From assembly GCF_017355855.1 (NCBI RefSeq), contig NZ_JAFEWD010000003.1:186001-250000 (forward strand): a stretch of 64,000 bases of DNA. The letters run 5' to 3'. The translations under genes and the position numbers were made by a program. Source of the stretch: Pedobacter sp. SYSU D00535 (GTDB taxonomy: Bacteria > Bacteroidota > Bacteroidia > Sphingobacteriales > Sphingobacteriaceae). Positions within the stretch are counted from its first letter, which is position 1; the number at the start of each line of letters is the position of its first letter. Positions 33,903-45,327 of this stretch are shown in pieces. Under the pieces are notes generated by a model, which was not told where the DNA came from, did no database searches, and worked only from the letters and a program-made list of their open reading frames with translations.

Positions 33903-36902
33903 ATGAAAAGAATTTCTACAATAAGAGGTGCTTTTTTATGCCTGATACTACTATTCCCCTTCCTGGTATTGGCGCAGGCGGGAAGTATCTCGGGAACGGT
34001 TTTCGATGAAAATAACCTTCCCTTGCCAGGAGCATCTGTTACCATCAAGGATATCGGGAAAGGAACTTCTACCGGCCCTGATGGAAGTTACCGTCTGAGC
34101 GGTTTATCCTCCGGGGAGTTGACCCTCGCAATCTCTTTCATCGGCTACCAGTCCCTGGAGCGTAAAGTGACCGTAGACGGGAATACCGTTATTAACTTCA
34201 ATCTGAAGCCTAATCCGAAAGCCCTAAATGAAGTAGTTGTAATTGGTTACGGAACTACTACCCGTCGCGACGTAACGGGTTCAGTTGCCACCGTTTCCGA
34301 GAAAGATTTTCAGGAGGGAGTAATTTCTACACCTGAACAGTTGATCACGGGCAAGGTAGCCGGTGTGCAAATAACTTCAAATAGCGGTCAGCCAGGAGCA
34401 GGTAGCCAGATCCGCATCAGAGGTGGCGCCTCATTGAACGCAAGTAATGATCCGCTCATTGTGATCGATGGAGTTCCGGTTTCTGACCCAATGAAAGCCG
34501 GAGGCGGTAATGATCGGGGAATTTCAGGCGCGACAAACATTCTGAGCACGATCAATCCTAACGATATTGCTTCTATCACGGTACTAAAAGATGCTGCGTC
34601 TACTGCTATTTATGGCTCCCGGGCTTCGAATGGCGTTATCCTGATCACCACTAAAAAAGGATCCTCGGGAAAACCCGCCCTTACTTTCAATACCCAGAAC
34701 TCTTTTTCAACCCTGCGCAATCGCCTCGATCTGCTTTCTGCCGACGAGATTCGCTCCTTTGTAGGCGCCAACGGCAGCCCGGCCTTCCAGGGACTTTTAG
34801 GAACTGCTAATACGGATTGGCAGGATGTGATCTACCAGAGTGGATTTTCCTCGGATAACAGTCTTGGCCTCTCTGGTACCTACAAAACGATGCCTTACCG
34901 CTTTACTGTAGGTTATCTCAACCAGACCGGCTTGCTGGTAAGCGACCGGCTGGAGCGAACTACCGGAAGCATTAACCTGAGTCCGAAGTTTTTTGACAAG
35001 CACCTGTCCGTACAGCTAAACCTCAAGGGTTCTATCACCAACTCGCGCTTTGCTAACACCGACGCTATCGGTTCTGCCATCAGTTTTGATCCGACCCAGC
35101 CCGTTTATGCAGAGAACGAATATGGAGGATACTTCGAGTGGCTTGAAAGCAATGGAAATCCAAAGTCTTTTGCGCCCAGGAACCCGCTTGGACAAATCGA
35201 GCAGCGCGAGAATAAAGGGGAGGTGCAAAGGAGCTTCGGGAACGTTCAACTCGACTACTCCTTCCACTTCCTGCCCGAATTACATGCTAATTTGAATCTG
35301 GGATATGATATTTCAGAAGGGAAAGGCCGCGACTATGTCGAGCCGAACGCGCTCCAGGCTATTTCCAGTCTCGGCAGAAACAACCCGTATCTACAGGAAA
35401 ATAACAATAAAGTGGCCGAGTTTTATTTCAGCTACAACAAAGACCTGATGAATCTGAACAGTAATATCAATGCCGTTGCCGGGTACGGATATTACGATAA
35501 CAAGTCCCGCAACTACTTTTATGGGAATTACAGCGCTAATGGAGAGTTAGCTCCGGGGGCCAGCGAACCTGCTTTTCCTTTCGCGGATCAGGCAAACCGG
35601 ATGATCTCGTATTACGGTCGTCTGATCTATACGTTGAATAATAAATATATCGCATCGGCTTCCCTCAGAACGGATGGCTCTTCCCGTTTTAATCCTGACG
35701 GCAGATGGGGGACCTTCCCTGGTCTTGCTTTAACCTGGAGGATGAACGAGGAACGTTTCTTCAAACAGTTCAACTCACTTTCTGATTTGAAGCTGCGCCT
35801 GAGCTACGGGGTCACTGGTCAGCAGGAGGGGATTGCTAACTATTCTTACCTGGCCAACTATGCCATTAGCGGTCCTGACGCACTGTATCAGATCGGCGGC
35901 CAGTTCTACCCGATGTATGCACCAACCGCCTACGACGAGAACCTTAAGTGGGAAACTACAGACACCTATAACGCCGGCCTGGACTATGGCTTCCTGAACA
36001 ACCGGATTAACGGTAGCGTGGATGTGTATTACAAAAAGACGAAAGATCTCCTGGCGACAGTACCCATATCAGTTGGTACTAACTTTAGCAACTACCTCTT
36101 AACGAACGTAGGTAATATGGAAAACAGAGGTGTGGAGTTCAGTTTTAACGCAGTGCCTGTTACCAATAAGGAACTTAACTGGAATGTGGGAGTAAACTTT
36201 ACCTATAACAGAAGCAAGGTGACCAAGATTTTTTTGGTAGACGATCCAACCTTTGCAGGCATTTCCACCGGTGGAATTTCAGGAGGTACGGGAACGAACG
36301 TGCAGATCCATTCTTTAGGTTATGCTCCCAGTACCTTCTACCTCTACAAGCAGGTGTATAGCGCCGACGGCAGGCCCATTGAAGGGGTTTATGAAGACGT
36401 GAACGGAGACGGCCTGGTAAATGAATCGGACCTTAGCTTTTCTGAAAAAGCGGCTCCTGATGCTATCATCGGCTTCAACTCCCAGTTTAGCTATAAGAAA
36501 TGGAGCTTAAGCACCATCGTCCGCTCAAACATTGGCAACTACGTGTACAACAACGTTTCGTCGAATACTGCCACCAGGAATAACCTGATCAGTACAACTA
36601 CCAACGTAATTGGTAACGCTACAACCGAAATTTTCAGAAGTAATTTCTCTAACCGTCAGCTTTTGTCTGATTATTACCTAGAGAATGCTTCTTTCGTGCG
36701 AATGGACAATCTAACACTTGGTTACAATGCAGGTAGGGTGTTCAGAAACCTGAATAGCACACTGCGGATCAATGCAACCTGCCAAAACGTATTTGTAATC
36801 ACTAAATACAGCGGTTTGGATCCTGAGATCAGCAGCGGGATCGACAATAACTTCTATCCGCGTCCGCGCACATTTGTACTAGGGTTTAATCTTGACTTTT
36901 AA
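33903..36902 (+). CDS. susC: SusC/RagA-type TonB-linked outer-membrane transporter (starch locus)
   Basis: 999 residues. Signal peptide about 1-24 (ending VLAQA), carboxypeptidase-like domain about 28-105 (ISGTVFDENNLPLPGASVTIKD), and the SusC signature motif LNEVVVIGYGTTTRRDVTGSVA near 110-130. The plug (ITGKVAGVQITSNSGQPGAGSQIRIRGGASL, PLIVIDGVPV, ASTAIYGSRASNGVILITTKKG) and a barrel ending VLGFNLDF follow. It forms the channel through which SusD-captured malto-oligosaccharides enter the periplasm. It is followed 18 bases later by SusD and then SusE, two GH13s and a GH97, which gives a firm substrate assignment (starch or other alpha-glucan). Confidence 0.93.
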   Translation: MKRISTIRGAFLCLILLFPFLVLAQAGSISGTVFDENNLPLPGASVTIKDIGKGTSTGPDGSYRLSGLSSGELTLAISFIGYQSLERKVTVDGNTVINFNLKPNPKALNEVVVIGYGTTTRRDVTGSVATVSEKDFQEGVISTPEQLITGKVAGVQITSNSGQPGAGSQIRIRGGASLNASNDPLIVIDGVPVSDPMKAGGGNDRGISGATNILSTINPNDIASITVLKDAASTAIYGSRASNGVILITTKKGSSGKPALTFNTQNSFSTLRNRLDLLSADEIRSFVGANGSPAFQGLLGTANTDWQDVIYQSGFSSDNSLGLSGTYKTMPYRFTVGYLNQTGLLVSDRLERTTGSINLSPKFFDKHLSVQLNLKGSITNSRFANTDAIGSAISFDPTQPVYAENEYGGYFEWLESNGNPKSFAPRNPLGQIEQRENKGEVQRSFGNVQLDYSFHFLPELHANLNLGYDISEGKGRDYVEPNALQAISSLGRNNPYLQENNNKVAEFYFSYNKDLMNLNSNINAVAGYGYYDNKSRNYFYGNYSANGELAPGASEPAFPFADQANRMISYYGRLIYTLNNKYIASASLRTDGSSRFNPDGRWGTFPGLALTWRMNEERFFKQFNSLSDLKLRLSYGVTGQQEGIANYSYLANYAISGPDALYQIGGQFYPMYAPTAYDENLKWETTDTYNAGLDYGFLNNRINGSVDVYYKKTKDLLATVPISVGTNFSNYLLTNVGNMENRGVEFSFNAVPVTNKELNWNVGVNFTYNRSKVTKIFLVDDPTFAGISTGGISGGTGTNVQIHSLGYAPSTFYLYKQVYSADGRPIEGVYEDVNGDGLVNESDLSFSEKAAPDAIIGFNSQFSYKKWSLSTIVRSNIGNYVYNNVSSNTATRNNLISTTTNVIGNATTEIFRSNFSNRQLLSDYYLENASFVRMDNLTLGYNAGRVFRNLNSTLRINATCQNVFVITKYSGLDPEISSGIDNNFYPRPRTFVLGFNLDF

Positions 36903-36920
36903 TTAGTAAAGGAGCTTAAC

Positions 36921-38489
36921 ATGAAATTGAAATATAAAGGTCTGAGCATCATCGCACTATTTCTCCTGGTGCTCATATCCTGCAAGCAGGACCTGGACCT
37001 GGAACCAACAAACGATATTACTGCCGACAGAGCTTATAACTCCCTGCAGGGATATAAGCAGGTATTGGCGAAAGTGTACGGAGCTTATGCGTTAACGGGT
37101 AACGGTGTGCGCAGCAGCGACCTGGGTGGCATTGATGCTGGAAACTCGGATTTCCTGAGGCTGTACTGGAACTTGCAGGAAATGCCTACCGATGAAGCAG
37201 TGAATGCCTGGGGCGACCGCGGCCTGGTGGATTTACAAACAAATACCTGGACTTCTGACAATGTACAGATTCAGGGTTTGTATACGAGGAGTTTATACCA
37301 GATCACCGTCGCCAATGCTTTTCTCCGGGAAACCACAGATGAGAAAATCGGCTCCCGTGGCCTTTCTGCCGAAGCCGAACAAATCAACTATTTTGCTGCC
37401 GAAGCACGTTTCATCCGGGCATTCCAATACTGGGTGTTGTTAGATATCTTCGGAAATCCGCCCTTTGTTACTGAGCAGAGCCCAATTGGGAAAAACCTGC
37501 CCCCGCAAACTAGTCGCAAGGATTTGTTCAACTATATCGAGTCAGAGCTGTTGGCCATCGAACCGCTGATGGTAAATGCCCGTCAAAACGAATACGGAAG
37601 AGCAGATAAGGCGGCCGTATGGGCGTTGCTTGCCCGGTTGTACTTAAATGCAGAAGTATATACAGGCGAGCCGAAATATACCGAGGCCATTACTTACGCT
37701 TCCAGAGTGATCAATGCCGGATATTCACTAATGCCGCAGTATAGAAACCTGTTCCGTGCCGACAATCATCTGAATAATAACGAGGTGATCCTAAGCATCA
37801 ATTATGACGGAGTTAATTCTCAGAATTTTGGAGGGACTACCTTTTTGGTGAATGCTGCTATTAAAGGCGACTGGAAAGCAGAGTTCGGACTGACAGGACC
37901 TGAAGCAGGATGGGCCGGCAATCACTCGCGTGACAATCTGCCGGCTCTCTTTACAAATGCAAATGATAAGAGAGCGATGTTTAAAGGCAATGATCCCAAA
38001 ATGGATGACTACAATGTGTTTGATGAAGGGCTGGCCGTAGCAAAATGGAACAACCTGACCTCCGACGACAAAATCGTTCCAGGTTATGAGGGGCGTGTCT
38101 GCTCCATCGATTTCCCATTATTCCGTCTGGCAGAAATGTATCTGATCTATGCTGAAGCAGTGAAAAGAGGAGGCTCAGGAGGAAATGAAGGTACTGCAGT
38201 CAATTACCTGAATCTTCTGCGGCAGCGGGCATATGGTAACACTTCCGGAAATATCAGTGCTTACACACTAAATGATATTATTGATGAACGAGGACGCGAG
38301 CTTTACTGGGAAGGGTTTAGAAGGACAGATTTAATCCGGTTCAACCGCTTTTCTGAGGGTACCTACTTGTGGCCTTTCAAGGGTGGTGTTAAAGCTGGGC
38401 GGGAATTCAGTGCAGATAGGAAACTATATCCCTTGCCAGCCTCTGATATTTCTTCCAACCCTAATCTGACTCAAAATAAGGGCTACTAA
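36921..38489 (+). CDS. susD: SusD-like starch-binding lipoprotein
   Basis: 522 residues with a lipoprotein signal (LVLISC, Cys21). It has the SusD/RagB pattern: an N-terminal DLDLEPTNDITADRAYNSLQGY, TPR-like helices (AEARFIRAFQYWVLLDIFGNPP; AVWALLARLYLNAEVY) and a C-terminal LAEMYLIYAEAVKRGG...LNLLRQRAYGN, IIDERGRELYWEGFRRTDLIRFNRF. It caps the SusC barrel and binds glucans at the cell surface. Gene spacing (18 bases from susC, 31 to susE) indicates one operon. Confidence 0.93.
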   Translation: MKLKYKGLSIIALFLLVLISCKQDLDLEPTNDITADRAYNSLQGYKQVLAKVYGAYALTGNGVRSSDLGGIDAGNSDFLRLYWNLQEMPTDEAVNAWGDRGLVDLQTNTWTSDNVQIQGLYTRSLYQITVANAFLRETTDEKIGSRGLSAEAEQINYFAAEARFIRAFQYWVLLDIFGNPPFVTEQSPIGKNLPPQTSRKDLFNYIESELLAIEPLMVNARQNEYGRADKAAVWALLARLYLNAEVYTGEPKYTEAITYASRVINAGYSLMPQYRNLFRADNHLNNNEVILSINYDGVNSQNFGGTTFLVNAAIKGDWKAEFGLTGPEAGWAGNHSRDNLPALFTNANDKRAMFKGNDPKMDDYNVFDEGLAVAKWNNLTSDDKIVPGYEGRVCSIDFPLFRLAEMYLIYAEAVKRGGSGGNEGTAVNYLNLLRQRAYGNTSGNISAYTLNDIIDERGRELYWEGFRRTDLIRFNRFSEGTYLWPFKGGVKAGREFSADRKLYPLPASDISSNPNLTQNKGY

Positions 38490-38520
38490 GCCCGATGTCT
38501 AATCATTAATTGATATAGAA

Positions 38521-39579
38521 ATGAAAAAATATATTTGGAAAGCTTTACTGTCGCTGCTGGTAGCAGTCACAGCAATTTCCTGCCAAAAAGAAGGGGATAT
38601 GACAATGGTAAGTGAAAGCGTCACCCCGGCCAGCCTTACTGCTCAAAATACGAACGTCGTTCTGTCCAAACAGTCGATCAGCGATACGGTGGCAACCTTT
38701 AGCTGGACAAAGGCCGATTTCGGTTACCAGGCCGGCGTCCTCTACACCATAGAAGTAGATAAGAAAGGAAATAACTTCGCCAATCCTAAGTCGGTGCCGG
38801 TTGGAACCTTTGCCGCCGATGCTGCTCCTAAAAAGGCTTTTAATGGCTTGGATTTCAACAACGTTTTGTTGGCCCTCAATCTGCCTACAGGCGTTGCCTC
38901 TCAGGTAGAGCTACGGGTTAAATCAGAAGTGAGCACGCTTGGGACAGTGCAGAGCCCGGCAGTTTCCATCGCTCCTGTTTATTCCGCTCCTGTAACGATC
39001 ACCGCCACTCCATTTGCGCTGGTGTCTTACCTGTACGTGCCAGGTGCATATCAAGGCTGGAATCCAGCAAATGCTGACAGCTTGGTGTCGCTCACCTCTA
39101 ATGGTATATATGAGGGCGTTATCGAGTTTACTCCTGGAAATTTAGGATTCAAGGTACTTACTAAGAAATCATGGGGTCCTCCCGAATATGGAAGGGGGGC
39201 AACAGCTGGAAGTATTGCAGTTGGAGGTGGCGACCTTTCTGCTCCAAATGCCGGAACTCTTAAGGTGACAGTGGACTTAAACGCTAACACCATTGCTTTC
39301 AGCCGGCATTCCTGGGGAATTATTGGAACCTCAACCGCGGGAGGATGGACTACCGATACTGATATGAAGTACAACAATGGCACTCAAACCTGGAGCATCA
39401 CCACCACGCTGACTCCTGGCGTCTTCAAGTTCAGGCTTAATGACGACTGGGGGGTAAACCTGGGCGGAAGCAACGGAACGCTGACAGCCGGCGGGGGAGA
39501 CATTGCGGTGACCATAGGCGGTACTTACAAGATCGAGCTCAACACCACAGCCAACACCTATACATTGACAAAACTTTAG
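38521..39579 (+). CDS. susE: SusE/SusF-like starch-binding lipoprotein
   Basis: 352 residues, lipoprotein signal (VTAISC, Cys21). An N-terminal SusE-type Ig-like domain (about 40-155: LSKQSISDTVATFSWTKADFGYQAGVLYTIEVD) is followed by two starch-binding modules. The first starts at YLYVPGAYQGWNPANADSLV (about 178), the second at WGIIGTSTAGGWTTDTDM (about 263). The Trp residues in each would stack on glucose rings. With two binding modules it is closer to SusE than to the three-module SusF; no separate SusF is present. A long perfect hairpin follows its stop. Confidence 0.9.
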   Translation: MKKYIWKALLSLLVAVTAISCQKEGDMTMVSESVTPASLTAQNTNVVLSKQSISDTVATFSWTKADFGYQAGVLYTIEVDKKGNNFANPKSVPVGTFAADAAPKKAFNGLDFNNVLLALNLPTGVASQVELRVKSEVSTLGTVQSPAVSIAPVYSAPVTITATPFALVSYLYVPGAYQGWNPANADSLVSLTSNGIYEGVIEFTPGNLGFKVLTKKSWGPPEYGRGATAGSIAVGGGDLSAPNAGTLKVTVDLNANTIAFSRHSWGIIGTSTAGGWTTDTDMKYNNGTQTWSITTTLTPGVFKFRLNDDWGVNLGGSNGTLTAGGGDIAVTIGGTYKIELNTTANTYTLTKL

Positions 39580-39587
39580 TAGTTAAC

Positions 39588-39625
39588 AGGCTCAACCCGG
39601 AACGTCCTGCTTCCGGGTTGAGCCT
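39588..39625 (+). terminator. 15-bp perfect hairpin between susE-like and amylase genes
   Basis: The arms 39588-39602 and 39611-39625 (AGGCTCAACCCGGAA and its complement) pair without mismatch over an 8-base loop. No T run follows, so it looks more like an attenuating or mRNA-stabilising element than a full terminator. It excludes the TTG at 39618 as start of the amylase gene. Confidence 0.6.
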
Positions 39626-39641
39626 CCCTCATCTTAAAATC

Positions 39642-41018
39642 ATGTCAGCTGTGACCAAACTAGCGAATAGCACTTTTTATTGCCTGATAGTTGCTGTCCT
39701 TGGGCTCTTCCATTCAGGGTGCTCCAAAGATGGGAGCTCCGACACCGAACAATTTGTGTCTTCTGCGGAAGCAGTAAGGCCGGATGCTCAAATCCTGATG
39801 CAAACGTTCTACTGGGACGTGAAGCCTGAGGGGACCTGGTGGGATACGATCAGTTCAAAACTCGACAGTTGGAAGTCTTCCGGTGTTACTGCCTTGTGGC
39901 TGCCGGTGGTATCGAAGGGACAAAGTGGGATACACTCGATGGGATATGACCCCTACGATTATTTTGATTTCGGCCAGTACGACCAGCATGGCAGCATAGA
40001 AACACGTTTCGGTTCATTCGCTGAGTTGAAATCGCTCATCGTACGAGCGAAAGCGCGGAACTTTAAACTCATTGCTGATATCGTTCTGAATCACAACTCG
40101 GGCGGCGACCTGGAATACAGTCCCTACTCCAAAAAGAGCTATTGGACCAGGTTCAGCCCCAGGTCCGGGAAGTTTTTCAGGTCTTTTGAAGATTTTCATC
40201 CAAATGCCCTGCATGCGAATGATGAAGGCGTATTTGCTGAGTTTCCAGACCTCTGCCATCATACAGAGAACGTGAAGGACTGGCTGTACAACCGACCCGA
40301 CGGGATTGGGAAGTACTATCGTGATAGTCTTCAGTTCGATGGCTGGCGCTTCGACTATGTAAAAGGCTTCAGTCCCTCGGTAGTTAAGAGCTGGAATGCA
40401 GCAGTGGGTGGGATTTCCATTGGAGAGTACTGGGATGGGGATGTGAACCTGGTGAATAACTGGTGTAAAGCGGCCAACAGCGCCGCGTTCGACTTTCCCC
40501 TGATGTACGCCATGAAAGCTGCTTTCGATGGCTTAAACCTAGCTGAACTGCAGTCGAAAGGCTTGATAGCCGCAAACCCGGCTCAGGCTTACACTTTCGT
40601 TGCAAATCACGATGTAGACGAGATCAGCGTTGCGTCTAAACCGCTGGCTTATGCCTATATTATGGTTGCTGAGGGGACGCCCTGCATTTTCTATAAAGAT
40701 TTTGAGGCGGGGCTGGATAAAGTGAAGTTGAATCAGCTGATCTGGGTGAAGAAAAACCTGGCCGCAGGCTCTACAAAAACGCTGTTGTCCTCGCAGTATG
40801 AATACATTCTGCGGAGAAATGGCACTCCGGGCGTGATTGCTTATTTTAATATCAACAATTCCGATGTCAGCCGGAGGGTACAAAGCAACTGGGCCAATAC
40901 CTTGCTGAAAGATTATACGGGGGCAAATGCGGATGTAAGCACAGATGCATCGGGCATGGCTACCATTACCTGCAAGGGGAAAAGCTACGCTGTTTATGCA
41001 CCGAAGGAGTTAAATTGA
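39642..41018 (+). CDS. Surface lipoprotein alpha-amylase, GH13 (archaeal/plant-like subfamily)
   Basis: 458 residues from ATG 39642, which gives a lipoprotein signal with Cys27 (LGLFHSGC). The catalytic barrel starts with ILMQTFYWDVKPEGTWWDTI and SMGYDPYDYFDFGQYDQHGS. This is the layout of GH13 enzymes of the archaeal/plant type (subfamilies 6/7), not of Bacteroides SusG. Catalytic residues are in place: Asp238 (GWRFDYVKG, nucleophile), Glu262 (SIGEYW, acid/base) and Asp324 (ANHDVDE). The C-terminal beta domain (about 380-458) ends ATITCKGKSYAVYAPKE. As a surface lipoprotein it probably cuts starch before SusCD import, the SusG role. It is 62 bases after susE and 37 before the next GH13. Confidence 0.88.
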   Translation: MSAVTKLANSTFYCLIVAVLGLFHSGCSKDGSSDTEQFVSSAEAVRPDAQILMQTFYWDVKPEGTWWDTISSKLDSWKSSGVTALWLPVVSKGQSGIHSMGYDPYDYFDFGQYDQHGSIETRFGSFAELKSLIVRAKARNFKLIADIVLNHNSGGDLEYSPYSKKSYWTRFSPRSGKFFRSFEDFHPNALHANDEGVFAEFPDLCHHTENVKDWLYNRPDGIGKYYRDSLQFDGWRFDYVKGFSPSVVKSWNAAVGGISIGEYWDGDVNLVNNWCKAANSAAFDFPLMYAMKAAFDGLNLAELQSKGLIAANPAQAYTFVANHDVDEISVASKPLAYAYIMVAEGTPCIFYKDFEAGLDKVKLNQLIWVKKNLAAGSTKTLLSSQYEYILRRNGTPGVIAYFNINNSDVSRRVQSNWANTLLKDYTGANADVSTDASGMATITCKGKSYAVYAPKELN

Positions 41019-41055
41019 AATCACTAAGAACTTACAAAAAACAGGAAATTAATCT

Positions 41056-42618
41056 ATGACACTGTCTTTGAAGCTCTATCTGTTCCTATTGCTTGGTCTG
41101 TTCACTGTAGCGGAGCCCACTGCGGGAGTCGCGCAGGAGGCCAGGGTAAGCAAGTGGCCGCGGGGCGTCACCTACGAGATCTTTGTGCAGGCTTTCGCCG
41201 ATTCTGATAATGACGGTATTGGGGATATCAGGGGGATGACAGCCAGGCTGGACTACCTGAAAGCCCTCGGGGTGGAGGGAGTCTGGCTCATGCCCATCAA
41301 CCCTTCGCCTTCCTACCACAAGTACGACGTGACGAACTACTACGATATCCACCCGGACTATGGCACTTTAGACGATTTCAAAACCTTCATCCGTGAAGCG
41401 CATAAGCGGAATATCAAAGTGGTGATGGATCTGGTGCTGAACCATTCGAGTTCGCAGCACCCCTGGTTTCTGGAAGCTAAGGCTAAGAAGGATAGTCCAT
41501 ATCGCAACTACTTCGTTTGGGCACATAAAGACGACCCGCAGGTGCAAACCAAAGGGAAGATCATTGCGGGCGACTCGGATAATGTGAACCGCTGGAACAA
41601 GCTGGATGATTCTGATTACCTGTATTACTCCTATTTCGGGGGAGGAATGCCGGATTTGAATTACGATAACCCTGACTTGCGGGAAGAGGTTTTCAAGATT
41701 GGCCGCTTTTGGATGTCGGAAGTAGGAGTGGACGGCTTTCGCCTCGACGCTGCTCGACACATCTTTCCAGATGATCGCGCTAAAGACAATCACCGATGGT
41801 GGGTTTATTTCCGTAACGAGATGCAGAAAGTAAACAAGGAGGTGTATCTGGTAGGAGAGGTATGGGCACCTGCAGAAGTGGTAGGACCGTACATGCAGGG
41901 CTTGCCCGCACTATTCAACTTCGACATGGGCGGGGCAATTATTAACGCCGTAAACTCAGCAAGGGCTGATTCTTTGGTGTTCAAGCACCGAAAGATCCGC
42001 AGCTTTTACCAGTCTGTTAATCCGGCCTATGTAGATGCCACATTCCTTACCAACCACGATCAGAACAGGATTATGAGTTCGGTGAACAATAACATCGACA
42101 AGGCAAAGATGGCTGCCGCCCTGCTGCTCACACTGCCGGGCTCACCCTATCTCTATTACGGAGAGGAGCTGGGGATGCGCGGCAAGAAACCAGATGAGTA
42201 TATCCGGGAACCCTTTCTCTGGGATGTCGCCATGAAAGATAAGGTAAGAAGCAAATGGATAAGCCCCCGGTATAGTACCGATTCAACAGTAGTGCCGGCC
42301 AGTAGGCAGATGGCGGATAAAAGTTCCCTGTATAATCATTACAAGGCTTTAATTCAACTAAGGAACAACAGCCAGGCACTGAGCTACGGAGAGGTGGAGG
42401 CCCTGGAAACAGGATATCCGGAAGTATGCGCTTTTGTAAGGATGACAGAACAAGAGTCGGTACTTGTGCTCCATAATTTATCCTCTCAGGAAAAGACGGT
42501 ACAGTTGCCATCTACTTACAGCGTTTACAGCAAGGTGGAATTTAAGAACAAAAAGGCGTCTGTAAGAAATAGGTTGGTGCAATTGCCGGCTTACAGTAGC
42601 CTCGTGCTGAGTCGCTAG
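41056..42618 (+). CDS. Periplasmic alpha-amylase family enzyme, GH13
   Basis: 520 residues. Signal peptide about 1-26, no lipobox, so periplasmic. The GH13 pattern is complete: VTYEIFVQAFADSDNDGIGD, GVEGVWLMPINPSPSYHKYDV, VVMDLVLNHSS, then Asp231 (GFRLDAARH), Glu268 (YLVGEVW) and Asp335 (TNHDQNR). A C-terminal beta domain follows (about 430-520). The sequence style resembles GH13 subfamily 36-like enzymes and neopullulanase or alpha-glucosidase relatives. It probably trims imported malto-oligosaccharides, the SusA role. It precedes the GH97 gene by 61 bases. Confidence 0.88.
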   Translation: MTLSLKLYLFLLLGLFTVAEPTAGVAQEARVSKWPRGVTYEIFVQAFADSDNDGIGDIRGMTARLDYLKALGVEGVWLMPINPSPSYHKYDVTNYYDIHPDYGTLDDFKTFIREAHKRNIKVVMDLVLNHSSSQHPWFLEAKAKKDSPYRNYFVWAHKDDPQVQTKGKIIAGDSDNVNRWNKLDDSDYLYYSYFGGGMPDLNYDNPDLREEVFKIGRFWMSEVGVDGFRLDAARHIFPDDRAKDNHRWWVYFRNEMQKVNKEVYLVGEVWAPAEVVGPYMQGLPALFNFDMGGAIINAVNSARADSLVFKHRKIRSFYQSVNPAYVDATFLTNHDQNRIMSSVNNNIDKAKMAAALLLTLPGSPYLYYGEELGMRGKKPDEYIREPFLWDVAMKDKVRSKWISPRYSTDSTVVPASRQMADKSSLYNHYKALIQLRNNSQALSYGEVEALETGYPEVCAFVRMTEQESVLVLHNLSSQEKTVQLPSTYSVYSKVEFKNKKASVRNRLVQLPAYSSLVLSR

Positions 42619-42646
42619 GTGGAAATAACAGGATGAAAATTAGTAA

Positions 42647-44881
<2,235 letters not shown>

Positions 44882-45327
44882 ATTAGCTCTACCTCAAAGC
44901 TGCGGCCTCTTTTTAGTCTTTTGTTTCGGACAATAGTCAACCGCTGACAGATCGGAATCTGTCGGCGGTTTCTTTTTTGCGGAAGGCTTCATCTGATTAG
45001 GAAGAATAAGCATCGGAGCTGTCTTATCTGCCCGGACGAGATAGCTATCTTAATGAATAGATGACGCAGTCTGCTTAATAATTTCGTCTCCCTCCAAATC
45101 GGATTGTTTGATAAGATGAATAAACTCCTGCCGATTTTCAGATTGCTCTATATGGGTACCTCTGAAATAGCACTACTTCAAAGGATCTCTGGGATGTTTT
45201 GTGATAGAAATTCATTCTCAGCTGCCAAACCGATGCATGTTGCTTGCCTTCTCCTGATTTTTTCTTATTTCCATATTATTAGTAGCTTTAAATAATTAAC
45301 CAAGTGTGTAACCAAACCTAAAAGTCG
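44882..45327 (+). other. Intergenic region, mostly without recognised features
   Basis: The first part holds the terminator of the starch operon (listed separately). From about 44979 to 45327 I see no convincing gene. A 63-codon frame (45104-45295) has no recognisable pattern and is probably chance. TAGCTTTA near 45281 resembles a -7 box, without a good upstream partner. Confidence 0.4.
44939..44978 (+). terminator. Strong intrinsic terminator of the starch operon
   Basis: The 14-base arms 44939-44952 and 44957-44970 pair with a single G:T wobble around CGGA and are followed by TCTTTTTT. It lies 58 bases after the GH97 stop. Confidence 0.85.

Noticed and set aside
45104-45295. 63-codon frame after the starch operon.
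   Set aside because: No signal, domain pattern or promoter; the length is within chance for this region.
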